Source: Anatilimnocola floriformis (GTDB lineage Bacteria > Planctomycetota > Planctomycetia > Pirellulales > Pirellulaceae). From it: a stretch of 64,000 nt of DNA. The first letter of the stretch is position 1. Each line of letters begins with the position of its first letter. The position numbers were made by a program, and so were the translations under genes. Under the pieces are notes generated by a model, which saw only the letters and a program-made list of their open reading frames with translations, did no database searches and was not told the origin of the DNA. The stretch is from contig NZ_JAMLFW010000001.1 of the NCBI RefSeq assembly GCF_024256385.1, positions 2,976,001 through 3,040,000 of the forward strand, in the 5' to 3' direction. Positions 47,832-56,284 of the stretch are shown here, piece after piece.

Positions 47832-49211
47832 CTACGGTTGTGGCTGCACGCGATCAACGACAACGACTCGCACATCACAAACGTTGGTGTGCGTCGGGCC
47901 GGTTTGAATCAAGCCGCCGACTTGTTGGAAGAACGTGTAAGCGTCGTTGCGGCGCAAATAATCTTGCGGATCGAGATTCAGTTCGCGCAGTTTGTCGACC
48001 GTCTCTGCAGAGATGAAAGCGCCGGCGGCGTCGGTCGGCCCGTCTTCTCCATCAGTGCCGCCCGAGAGAATGCACATGCCGGCCAGCGGATTGGTATTCG
48101 CATCGCAGTTGCTGAGGGCATTGCATAGCGACGCCAACACTAGCTGCTGATTGCGACCACCTTTGCCGCGAACTTCCGCGGCAGCGAGTTGCACGGTGGG
48201 TTCGCCGCCGGTGATCAGGCAATCGGGCCCGGGCAGCGTCCGCATCTGACCAGCCATGTGAATCAAATGCACGCCGATGTCTTCGGCGGCCCCTTCCAGC
48301 TCGCGCGAGGCAAACATCGCGTGCGAATAGCGGCGGTGTTCAGCTTCGATGCCGGCCGCATCTACGGCGACAGCGTTGTTGCCGATGATTAGATTGGTGA
48401 CGTGTGCTGCAAACGAACCGCGCGGAGGCTCTTCGAGTCGCGATTGCAAATAGGCTGTCGCCGCGGGCGCGATTTCCAATGCGTTGAACTTTTTCAGCAC
48501 AGCCAGCGCATCGTGCGGAGTCGAATGATCGGCAACGGTCGGCCCCGAAGCAATGATCTGCAGCGGATCGCCGAGCACATCGGAAATGACGAGTGCGACC
48601 AGCCGACCTGCGGTGCAAGCGCGGGCCAGTCCGCCACCTTTGATGCGGCTCAGTTGTTTCCGCACGGTGTTGAGTTGTTCGATATTCGCGCCGGCTGCAC
48701 TCAAGTGCCGAGTGAGGGCCTGCTTATCCGTGAGTGAAACGCCCGGTGCCGGCGCGGGCAATAACGCGGAGCCTCCTCCAGAGATCAAACAAAGGCAGAG
48801 ATCGTTCGCGCCCAACGAGCCGGCGATCTCCAGAATCTTTTCAGCGCCCTGTACGCCTTCTGCCGTTGGTTCATTCTTGCCCGCCGGTCGCGCGGCATGC
48901 AGGTGAATTGGTTCCAAGGGATGAACGCAATCGGCGGGGACATTGATCCAGCCGGTCACTTTTTTCTCGCGCAGCAACCGTTCGCCGAGAGCTTCTTGCA
49001 GACCAACTGCCATTCCCGCGCCGGCTTTTCCCGCGCCGACCACGGCGATGCGGTCGATCGCGCGGAGCGAGAGGGTCTCCTCGCCGATGCGCAGTTCATC
49101 GCCATCGACCACAACTTGGTCGCGCACCAGGCGGTCGCTGCGCACGGCTTCGACGCCGGCTTGCCAGATGGCGCGGGCATCATCGAGAAGTTGCTGGGGA
49201 GAGCGAGTCAT
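47832..49211 (-). CDS. glycerate 2-kinase, MOFRL family
   Basis: The ATG at 49209-49211 gives a 459-residue protein. It has LCLISGGGSALLPAPAPG, a Gly-rich loop for ATP, GPTVADHS, ITGGEPTVQL and the GGTDGEDGPTDAAGAF motif of the MOFRL domain. Known members phosphorylate D-glycerate to 2-phosphoglycerate, feeding enolase. A start further upstream would add 21 non-homologous residues. It is divergent from aroC. Confidence 0.93.
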   Translation of the reverse strand: MTRSPQQLLDDARAIWQAGVEAVRSDRLVRDQVVVDGDELRIGEETLSLRAIDRIAVVGAGKAGAGMAVGLQEALGERLLREKKVTGWINVPADCVHPLEPIHLHAARPAGKNEPTAEGVQGAEKILEIAGSLGANDLCLCLISGGGSALLPAPAPGVSLTDKQALTRHLSAAGANIEQLNTVRKQLSRIKGGGLARACTAGRLVALVISDVLGDPLQIIASGPTVADHSTPHDALAVLKKFNALEIAPAATAYLQSRLEEPPRGSFAAHVTNLIIGNNAVAVDAAGIEAEHRRYSHAMFASRELEGAAEDIGVHLIHMAGQMRTLPGPDCLITGGEPTVQLAAAEVRGKGGRNQQLVLASLCNALSNCDANTNPLAGMCILSGGTDGEDGPTDAAGAFISAETVDKLRELNLDPQDYLRRNDAYTFFQQVGGLIQTGPTHTNVCDVRVVVVDRVQPQP

Positions 49212-49361
49212 GGCTCCTATGGTAACCGCTCGGCCGCTAGCAAAAACCGCCCTATCCCCCTTTGCCTGGGGCAACTAAAATTCGAGCAAGGGATGGTCCG
49301 TTCGGCCGTCCGGTTATTTCGTTTCTTGATCGCGGCCGCGTGTCGCAACCGATTGCCTTTC

Positions 49362-50504
49362 ATGACCTTACGTTACTGGACTGCCGGCGAATCTCACGGC
49401 AAGGCGTTGCTCGCCCTCGTTGATGGTTTTCCCGCCGGCATGAAGCTCGATACCGCACTCATCGATCAGGAACTTCGTCGCCGTCAGGGCGGCTACGGCC
49501 GCGGCGGTCGCATGCGGATCGAAACCGACACCGTTGATGTCCTCTCCGGCATTTGGAAAGGCGAGACGCTCGGCAGTCCTATCGCCCTGCAAGTCATCAA
49601 TAAAGACTACAAGCTCGAACGCCTCGGCGACCTGCAACGCCCCCGTCCGGGCCACGGCGATCTGACCGGTTCGATCAAATATCTCGGCTCGATCCGCGGC
49701 ATTCTCGAGCGGGCGAGTGCTCGCGAGACAACCGTTCGCGTTGCCGCCGGCGCTCTCGCGCGGCAGTTGCTGTCGGCGTTCCATATCGATGTCATCGGTT
49801 ACGTCGTCGAGCTCGGCGGCATCAAGCTCGATCCGGTCGATCTGCCGTTCGCCGAACGACTGCAACGGCGCGAGGCGAGCGAAGTTTATTCGCTCGTGCC
49901 AGAGCGCGACGACGAAGTGAAACAACTGATCGACGAAACGGGCAAAGCCGGCGACACGCTCGGCGGCATCGTCGAGGTTCGCATCGAAGGGCTGCCGTTT
50001 GGACTGGGAACGCACGCTCAGTGGGATCTGAAGCTCGATGGCCGGATTGCTCAAGCGGTGATGGCCGTGCAGGCGATCAAAGGTGTAGAGATCGGCCTCG
50101 GCTTCGAAGCCGCTCGCCGCAAGGGCTCGCAGGTGCATGATCCGATTTCGTTCGACCCCGCCGAGCGCGACTCGACCTCGCTGGGCTTTAGCCGGCCGAC
50201 GAACAACGCGGGCGGGCTCGAAGCGGGCATGACCAACGGTCAGCCGCTGGTGGTGCGGGCCGCGATGAAACCAATCAGCACGTTGGCCAAACCGCTCGGT
50301 AGTGTGAACCTGGAGACGAAGGAACCGGAAGCCGCGCAGTACGAGCGAAGCGACGTGTGCGCGGTTTCGGCCGCGAGCGTGATTGTCGAGAACGTTGTGG
50401 CCTTTGAAGTGGCCCGTTCGTTCGTCGAAAAGTTTGGCAACGACAGCTTGGCCGAGATGCAGGCTCGCTTGGAATTGTTTAACAAGATGGCCCGCGAGCG
50501 ATAG
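49362..50504 (+). CDS. aroC: chorismate synthase
   Basis: The ATG at 49362 begins MTLRYWTAGESHGKALLALVDGFPAG, the usual start of AroC. An upstream in-frame extension is non-homologous. The 380-residue product has RRQGGYGRGGRM, RPRPGHGDLTGSIKY, ERASARETTVRVAAGA and GFSRPTNNAGGLEAGMTNG. It makes chorismate from EPSP, using reduced FMN. Confidence 0.96.
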   Translation: MTLRYWTAGESHGKALLALVDGFPAGMKLDTALIDQELRRRQGGYGRGGRMRIETDTVDVLSGIWKGETLGSPIALQVINKDYKLERLGDLQRPRPGHGDLTGSIKYLGSIRGILERASARETTVRVAAGALARQLLSAFHIDVIGYVVELGGIKLDPVDLPFAERLQRREASEVYSLVPERDDEVKQLIDETGKAGDTLGGIVEVRIEGLPFGLGTHAQWDLKLDGRIAQAVMAVQAIKGVEIGLGFEAARRKGSQVHDPISFDPAERDSTSLGFSRPTNNAGGLEAGMTNGQPLVVRAAMKPISTLAKPLGSVNLETKEPEAAQYERSDVCAVSAASVIVENVVAFEVARSFVEKFGNDSLAEMQARLELFNKMARER

Positions 50505-50541
50505 TCGATCGTTTACTGTCAGTCGAACAAGGATGTTCGTC

Positions 50542-51882
50542 ATGAATAGACCAGCTCATTTCATCTGCCGCGTCGGCTTTTTGCTGCTGTGCGTCTTGCC
50601 GACGGCAGTGGTCGGCGGCTGGATCGTGCAGCGGTCGCAGCCGGGCTTTCTCCTTTCGGCCCGGCAAGAGTGGGAACAAGAGCTATCGCGGCAACTCGGC
50701 CTGCGCGTCACTTGCACGACCGTCGAATATCCACGTCCGAACACGGCGGAACTCTCGAACGTTGTCATCACCGATTCGGAAACCGGCGCCGCGGTCGCGA
50801 GCGCGCGATCGCTGGAACTGATTTACACTTCGGAGCGTTGGAAGCTCGCCGGTGCGCAGATCGTCATTGAAACCGCGCAATTGCCGTTGCTGCGGACGCA
50901 ACTTGAACAGCGCATGCTGCGGCGCGAAACTTCGACGAAGTTGCCGAACTCCTGCGAAATCTGGCTGCGCGAAATCACGCTACGAAGTGAAGAGCGTGGA
51001 CTCACGCTGATCGACGTCGCCGGCGAATGGAAGATGAATGAGAACGGCCCATCGTGCGCGCTGAGCTTTCGCTTGCCCGAGAGCGACTCGCAGCAACCAT
51101 CGGGCCAATGGATGGTGCAGCGGAATCGGCAGACAACGCCGCCATCGACGCTGTGGCAGTTGAAAACGGGCAACACGCCCCTGCCGTGCAGCGTCGCAGC
51201 CGCGGCCTGGCCGGCGGTTCGGCAACTCGGGCCGGGAGCACAATTCGCCGGTGAACTCGAAGTGGTTCAAGCGGCCAATGAGTTCTCTGGTCAACTGCGA
51301 GGCACGTTGTTCGATGTCGATCTAGATTCGCTCGTCAGCGAACAACTGCCGCATCGCTTGAGCGGCCTCGCCATTTGCAAAATCGCAGAAGCACGCATCG
51401 AACGAAATCAACTCACGCTGGTCCGCGGCACCTGCCAGGCGAAAGATGGCAGTATCAGCGCGTCATTACTCGCGTCAGCTGCAGAGCACTTGCAACTCGC
51501 TGGTCCACCCACCGAATCGCTCGCCACCAACAGCGTCGTGCCATTTCGACAGCTCTCACTCGGCTTCGATCTGCGTGCCGCCGGTTTGCAGCTGACCGGC
51601 AGCGCCGATCCACTTCGCAAAGGCGTCTTGCTTGCCACGGCGACTGGTTCGTTGCTCGGAGCGCCGCCGCAACATCATGCTCAAGCAACCGGCTTACTCA
51701 ACGCGCTCGTTCCCACCAGCGAACGCATGACTCGCCAGGGGCAATACCTGGCCGGGCTGTTGCCGGTTGCCGAAGGGCAAACGCCGCACGCGGTCGCTCG
51801 CCAACCGCAGCATTTTCCGCTGCGAATGCACCCGAGTCGCGACTCGCAAAGCCCTGCACTTCGTCAGCCGCAAATGCGCTAG
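50542..51882 (+). CDS. membrane-anchored protein of unknown function
   Basis: The ATG at 50542 has AAGG nine bases upstream. Another ATG at 50533 is less well placed. The 446-residue product has one N-terminal helix (FLLLCVLPTAVVGGWIV). A long periplasmic-looking region of beta strands follows (for example RVTCTTVEYPRPNTAELSNVVI), somewhat like AsmA-type proteins. The C-terminal 50 residues are Gln/Pro/Arg-rich. I cannot name a family. It is 37 bp after aroC and converges on a small membrane protein gene. Confidence 0.7.
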   Translation: MNRPAHFICRVGFLLLCVLPTAVVGGWIVQRSQPGFLLSARQEWEQELSRQLGLRVTCTTVEYPRPNTAELSNVVITDSETGAAVASARSLELIYTSERWKLAGAQIVIETAQLPLLRTQLEQRMLRRETSTKLPNSCEIWLREITLRSEERGLTLIDVAGEWKMNENGPSCALSFRLPESDSQQPSGQWMVQRNRQTTPPSTLWQLKTGNTPLPCSVAAAAWPAVRQLGPGAQFAGELEVVQAANEFSGQLRGTLFDVDLDSLVSEQLPHRLSGLAICKIAEARIERNQLTLVRGTCQAKDGSISASLLASAAEHLQLAGPPTESLATNSVVPFRQLSLGFDLRAAGLQLTGSADPLRKGVLLATATGSLLGAPPQHHAQATGLLNALVPTSERMTRQGQYLAGLLPVAEGQTPHAVARQPQHFPLRMHPSRDSQSPALRQPQMR

Positions 51883-51891
51883 CGACAACGC

Positions 51892-52149
51892 TTACGTTAC
51901 CGATCGCACCACAGTGGCAATCGTGGGAGCCGGTGAGCGCGGCGCGGATTTCGCATCCATCTTCGCGGCCGCGCGCTTGCGGAAATCCGTTTCGACAACC
52001 CGTTTCACATATCGCCGCTGAACTCGACTTCTCACGTTCAAGGCCAGATCCTCCCATCCATTGCGGAGCAGCATGATCACGACGCCGACGCCCAAGCCGC
52101 CGCCGAGAAATGCCACGTGCCACGCCAACACGAGCCAAAAGTGATTCAT
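51892..52149 (-). CDS. small single-helix membrane protein, coupled to TPR gene
   Basis: This 85-residue frame starts at the ATG at 52147-52149, overlapping the TPR gene's stop by 4 bp (ATGA). It has one strong helix (LVLAWHVAFLGGGLGVGVVIML) followed by a basic, Arg-rich region. A longer in-frame upstream extension exists, but it would run antiparallel to no homology and overlap the TPR gene fully. The coupling and a clean N-terminal anchor support a real gene. It is a possible envelope partner of the TPR protein. Confidence 0.65.
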   Translation of the reverse strand: MNHFWLVLAWHVAFLGGGLGVGVVIMLLRNGWEDLALNVRSRVQRRYVKRVVETDFRKRAAAKMDAKSAPRSPAPTIATVVRSVT

Positions 52150-52898
52150 AAACAGCATCCTGGGTCGGCCGAGTGCGAATCGCCGGCCAATTCTTCCAAG
52201 CGTTCGACGCAGGCCTGGCAGCGGCCAAAAGCATTCGCCGACCAGAAAATCTTGATGAGCCGTCGCAGACAACATTCGCAGGTGAGTTGCTGCAACTGAC
52301 TCGGACTGAGCTGTGCGGCTTCGCAGCAGGCTCCATCGAAATCGCCGCGCTGCCAGAGGAGCGACGCCAGGCCGACGCGATAGTTGGCGACATCGGGAGC
52401 GATCGCGATGGCTTGCCGCGCTGCAGCTTCGATTTCCTCCAGCGGCCGGCCGAGTCGTCCCAGATAGAAGCCGCGATCGTAGTGCGCCGGATGAAACTGC
52501 GGCAGACGCTCGTTTACCCGTTCGCAAAGCTTCACGCTCAGGTCGGGCCGCTGGGCACTGTCGCAAACCTGGGCCAAATAAACCAGCAGCGAGCAATCGA
52601 CCGATTTGAGCGTCATCACGTGTTCGGCGATGCACAGCGCCACCTGCGGCCGCCCGAGTCGCGTAAGGCAATCGGCCAGTGTTACCTGCCCGCTGTGCGA
52701 CAACGGCCGCAGAAGCGTCGCGTGTTCGAGCGAGTCGCAGGCCAACGAAATATTTCCCTGAGCCCGCAGCACTAGCCCCCGCAACTCCCACAGCCGGCCG
52801 CAGTCAGGCTCGGCCGTCATATTGCTTTCGAGGACGAGCAGGGCTTCGTCATACAATCCGCCGCGAAACAGATTCACAGCTGACTCAAGAGCACGCAT
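52146..52898 (-). CDS. TPR-repeat protein
   Basis: From the ATG at 52896-52898 (MRALESAVNLF) the product is 250 residues of TPR helices (for example YDEALLVLESNMTAEPDCGRLWELRG), with several later cysteines (CECCLRR, CQACVERL). An earlier TTG start is possible. No signal peptide was seen. It is translationally coupled by ATGA to a small membrane protein. It may recruit partners to the membrane; function unknown. Confidence 0.83.
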   Translation of the reverse strand: MRALESAVNLFRGGLYDEALLVLESNMTAEPDCGRLWELRGLVLRAQGNISLACDSLEHATLLRPLSHSGQVTLADCLTRLGRPQVALCIAEHVMTLKSVDCSLLVYLAQVCDSAQRPDLSVKLCERVNERLPQFHPAHYDRGFYLGRLGRPLEEIEAAARQAIAIAPDVANYRVGLASLLWQRGDFDGACCEAAQLSPSQLQQLTCECCLRRLIKIFWSANAFGRCQACVERLEELAGDSHSADPGCCL

Positions 52899-53099
52899 AA
52901 GGCGAATCCACAAGAGCGATAGAAACCGAGCGGCCAGAGACGACTGCCGTGCTGATGTTTCTAACGATATTGAGACTCGATTTCAACTATGCGATGCAGA
53001 TTTTTGCTGTTTTATCCTAAACTGTTGCTGGAAAATGAATTGCAGCTGCTGCTAAGATGCCCTCTCCTGGCTGGCCACTTCAATCACTGGGGAAAAATC

Positions 53100-53996
53100 A
53101 TGCGTCCGAACCGTCGGGAGTTCCTAACTGCTGCCGCTCAAGCCACCGCTCTGGCCGTGACCGCCGGAGCCGCGACTGCCATCGAGCCGATCCCGCGCAA
53201 CGGCACGCCGAAGTTCAAATTCAGCCTGGCCGCCTACAGTTACCGGTCGCTGCTCGCCGGCAAAGAGCCGACGGCGACGCTGACCGATTTCATCAACGAC
53301 TGTGCCAAATTCGGCTGCGAGGGGACCGAGCTCACATCGTATTACTTCCCCAAAGCCGTGACGCACGACTATCTCCGCTCGCTCCGCCGGCAGTGCTTCC
53401 GGCTGGGCCTCGATGTCTCGGGCACCGCCGTCGGCAACGACTTTGGCCATCCGCCGGGCGAGGAACGGTCGAAGCAGATCGCACTCGTCAAACAATGGAT
53501 CGACTTTTCGGAGATCCTCGGCGCACCCGTCATCCGCATTTTTGCTGGCCATGAAAAGCCAGGCACCACGCCCGCGCAGGCTCATTCGCTGATGGTCTCC
53601 GGCATCGAAGAGTGCTGCGAATACGCTGGCCAGCACGGTGTGCATCTGGCCCTCGAAAATCACGGCGGCCCCACCGCCACGGCCGAAGGCTTGCTTCAAT
53701 TTGTGCGCGATGTAAACAGCCCGTGGTTCGGCGTGAACCTCGACAGCGGCAATTTCCACAGCGACGATCCCTACAAGGAACTCGCTCAGATCGCGCCGTA
53801 CGCCCTCAATGCTCAGATCAAAGTTGTGATGAGCGGCCCCGACAAAAAGAAAATCCCCGCCGACTACAAACGACTCGCCAAGATCCTGCGCGACTCGCAC
53901 TACCGCGGCTACATCGTGCTCGAATACGAAGAAGCCGGCGATGTGCGCGAGGAATGTGCGAAGCATCTTGGCGACGTCCGCGCGGCGTTTGCTTAA
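53100..53996 (+). CDS. TAT-exported sugar phosphate isomerase/epimerase-like protein
   Basis: The ATG at 53100 follows GGGGA. The 298-residue protein has a twin-arginine signal (NRREFLTAAAQATALAV). An AP endonuclease 2/xylose isomerase-like TIM barrel follows. It has KFSLAAYSYR, a GTELTSYYF strand, ALENHGG, VNLDSGNFH and GYIVLEYEEAG, which carry the usual Glu/His/Asp metal ligands. Many planctomycete genomes have large sets of such proteins. The sugar substrate is unknown. It lies 24 bp before the next gene. Confidence 0.9.
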   Translation: MRPNRREFLTAAAQATALAVTAGAATAIEPIPRNGTPKFKFSLAAYSYRSLLAGKEPTATLTDFINDCAKFGCEGTELTSYYFPKAVTHDYLRSLRRQCFRLGLDVSGTAVGNDFGHPPGEERSKQIALVKQWIDFSEILGAPVIRIFAGHEKPGTTPAQAHSLMVSGIEECCEYAGQHGVHLALENHGGPTATAEGLLQFVRDVNSPWFGVNLDSGNFHSDDPYKELAQIAPYALNAQIKVVMSGPDKKKIPADYKRLAKILRDSHYRGYIVLEYEEAGDVREECAKHLGDVRAAFA

Positions 53997-54019
53997 GGCG
54001 GAGCGCGGAGAACTCGACG

Positions 54020-54607
54020 ATGACCCTCGTGGTTGCCAATGCAACGTTTGCCGGCCCCGCGCCGTCGCTGGCAGAGATCTGCGCGGAGATCGAAAAGATC
54101 TGCGGACAGCCAGTCATTGCCAAAGACCACGGCGAACATGAGCTGCGCGAGTGGAGTGCGGATATCGCGTTTGCCTGCACACCCAATAACACCATTGAGA
54201 TCTATGTTTTTTCTCCAGAGAAGCTGGCCGCGTTCAATGCTGACTTTTTCGGCGAGCTTATGGCAGCCGCGCGGCTGAAAAAGTTGAATGACAACGGCCC
54301 AAGCCGGACCGTGAATCTGCGGGGCTATCTTGGCCAAGAACTAACGCTGCTGGGCATGGCCGAGTTGGCGCTCGAAAACCTTTCGGGAAAGCTGCAATTC
54401 CCTTTTTCCAGTGAGAGGCGAGCGGAACTCAATCAGCCGATCACCGCGAAGGAACTCGTGAGTCGTCGTCGCAGGGCCGGTCGGCAATCGAGTATGACGA
54501 ATCTCGTTCTCGCTTTCGCCTTGCCGATCGTGGTGATCTGGTCCATTGCCGTTGCGCTGATCAGATTGCCGTTCAATCTCTGGAGAGCATGGCGGATGCT
54601 AAGTTAG
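54020..54607 (+). CDS. membrane-anchored protein of unknown function
   Basis: The ATG at 54020 has GGAG nine bases upstream. The 195-residue product is soluble for ~160 residues, with EICAEIEKICGQPVIAKDH and IAFACTPNNTIEIYVF. It ends with a C-terminal helix (LVLAFALPIVVIWSIAVALI). The C-tail anchor suggests a cytoplasmic domain attached to the membrane. No known motif. It overlaps the convergent TM2 gene by 4 bp. Confidence 0.7.
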   Translation: MTLVVANATFAGPAPSLAEICAEIEKICGQPVIAKDHGEHELREWSADIAFACTPNNTIEIYVFSPEKLAAFNADFFGELMAAARLKKLNDNGPSRTVNLRGYLGQELTLLGMAELALENLSGKLQFPFSSERRAELNQPITAKELVSRRRRAGRQSSMTNLVLAFALPIVVIWSIAVALIRLPFNLWRAWRMLS

Positions 54608-55635
54608 TCGCGCAACTTCAGGCCTTCGCTGTCGGTGACGTGACCAAAGAGGATCCGCAGCGAATCGGTGATACTCCAGCAGAGGAGGCCGCCGAAGGTG
54701 AAGAACATGGCGAGGCCGAGGCCGACATAGCCGAGATAAAAGCGGTGAATGCCGAACATGCCGAGAGTCAGGCCGAGGAGGACCGCGATCGGTTTGCTAT
54801 GGGGGCTGAGTTGCTCTTCGGCTTCTTCTTCGTCCTCGTCATCCGCAGGCGCGACGGTTTTGATCTTCGACTTTGAACGGCGCACCACCGAACTCGCAGT
54901 TGCGGCGGGCGGCTCGGTGTGAATCGATGATTCAGCGGCTCGACTCACGATTGGCGCAGCGGGCGCGGGTGGCTCGGGGGCCGGCTCTTCGAGATCAGGA
55001 TAGATTTCGCTGGCCCACTGCCATTGCTCGGTTCCTTCGAGCAGCAGTTGCGAGTCGGCCGTCATTCGCCCTTCGTCATGCCAAGCGTCGAGCGTGGCGC
55101 GATCGACGGGGCCGAACGTTTCCTCGTCCTCCCCTTTGAGAAACCACATGTCCACCGCAGGCGCGGGAGGCGGAGCGACCGGCGGGAGCTCGGGCAGTTT
55201 CGGTTTCGTGATGGGCGCTGGCGGCGGAACCGGAACAGGTGGGGGTGAAGGTTTCTTCGCCACCGGCGTCGGCGGCAACCAGTCCTTGCTGGACGGCTGC
55301 GGCTTGGGACTTTCTTTCGGCGGTTCTTTGCGCGGCGATTCTTTCGGCAGTGGCGGCGCCTCGAACGATGGCGGCGCGGGCTCTTGCGATGCAGTTCGCC
55401 AGGTCGAGCGCAGATTTTCTGCAGGTGCCGGCGGCGGAGTTGTTACCACTGCGGGTGGCGCCGATGGAGCCGGCGGCGCTGGACGAGCGGCAACCACCGG
55501 GGCTGGCGGATCGGCCGTGAGTGGCGGCACCTTGAGGGGGCCTTTGCACTTGGGGCAACGGATTTTCTTTCCCGCCGCGGCATCGGGCAGGCGAAACTTT
55601 CCTTCGCAACTGGGGCAAACGGCTTCTACGGGCAT
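54604..55635 (-). CDS. TM2-domain protein with zinc ribbon and GYF_2 domain
   Basis: A 343-residue protein with an N-terminal zinc ribbon (CPSCEGKF and CPKCKG). A ~130-residue Pro/Ala-rich linker follows. A GYF_2-type domain (WFLKGEDEETFGPVDRATLDAW) and a C-terminal TM2 membrane domain (SKPIAVLLGLTLGMFGIHRFYLG) complete it. The parts suggest a membrane-attached scaffold with a cytoplasmic N-terminus. The assembly is common in planctomycetes; function is not known. Confidence 0.9.
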   Translation of the reverse strand: MPVEAVCPSCEGKFRLPDAAAGKKIRCPKCKGPLKVPPLTADPPAPVVAARPAPPAPSAPPAVVTTPPPAPAENLRSTWRTASQEPAPPSFEAPPLPKESPRKEPPKESPKPQPSSKDWLPPTPVAKKPSPPPVPVPPPAPITKPKLPELPPVAPPPAPAVDMWFLKGEDEETFGPVDRATLDAWHDEGRMTADSQLLLEGTEQWQWASEIYPDLEEPAPEPPAPAAPIVSRAAESSIHTEPPAATASSVVRRSKSKIKTVAPADDEDEEEAEEQLSPHSKPIAVLLGLTLGMFGIHRFYLGYVGLGLAMFFTFGGLLCWSITDSLRILFGHVTDSEGLKLRD

Positions 55636-55745
55636 GAGAGGTGGGCTGGTGCAAACTGGCGGCGGTTCGGCAACGAATACTTATCCTGCGCACCGGCGAG
55701 GCGGTTTGCTAGAGGCAGCCGAAGTTTTCAACCGGTCGAGGCCGG

Positions 55746-56252
55746 CTACTTGGCGTTGGCCACGTAGAGTTCGTTCTGCGGATCGAGTTCGGCGGCGCGA
55801 CGCAGGTGCTGCTGAGCTTCGTGTTCGCGGCCAGGGAACTCACTGATGAGCATGCCGAGGACATGATGGATTTCGGCCGACTCGGGCGCGTGAACGAGGC
55901 ATTCGCGCAGTTGTTTTTCGGCGGCGAGAAAGTCTTCTTGCGAAGTGAGCACCTCGGCGAGACGCAGCCGAGCGTTCACATCGCTGGGCGAGCGGTCGAT
56001 GATCGCGGTGAGCATGGCCACGCTCTTTTGCGAATCGCCGCGCTGCCAATGATTGATAGCCGCCTGCACTTGCGCGGCGTCGCGTTGCTTTTCGAAGGCC
56101 TTCAGCGCGTCTTGCTTGCGTCCCGCGTAGGTTTGCTTGGTCTCGGCGGGCTTCGCGCGACGCATGGGGTTGGCCTGCGGCAGCGAAGCGCAACCGGGAA
56201 GCATCGTCAGAGCGATCAGCGCGAGCAGGGTGACGGTGGTGGAGATTTTCAT
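55746..56252 (-). CDS. TPR lipoprotein, end of pilus-like operon
   Basis: The 168-residue product has a lipoprotein signal peptide (LPGC, Cys21). TPR-type helices follow, with SDVNARLRLAEVLTSQEDF, HAPESAEIHHVLGML and AELDPQNELYVANAK. It may assist secretin assembly in the manner of PilF/PilW-type lipoproteins. It lies 32 bp past the secretin gene. Confidence 0.85.
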   Translation of the reverse strand: MKISTTVTLLALIALTMLPGCASLPQANPMRRAKPAETKQTYAGRKQDALKAFEKQRDAAQVQAAINHWQRGDSQKSVAMLTAIIDRSPSDVNARLRLAEVLTSQEDFLAAEKQLRECLVHAPESAEIHHVLGMLISEFPGREHEAQQHLRRAAELDPQNELYVANAK

Positions 56253-56284
56253 GACGGCCTCGGTGTTGAAAATCCAACGGTGTC

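Noticed and set aside
51892-52791. 299-codon minus frame covering the TPR gene region
   Set aside because: Only its last 85 codons, from the ATG at 52149, look coding. The rest overlaps the TPR gene out of frame and shows no domain.
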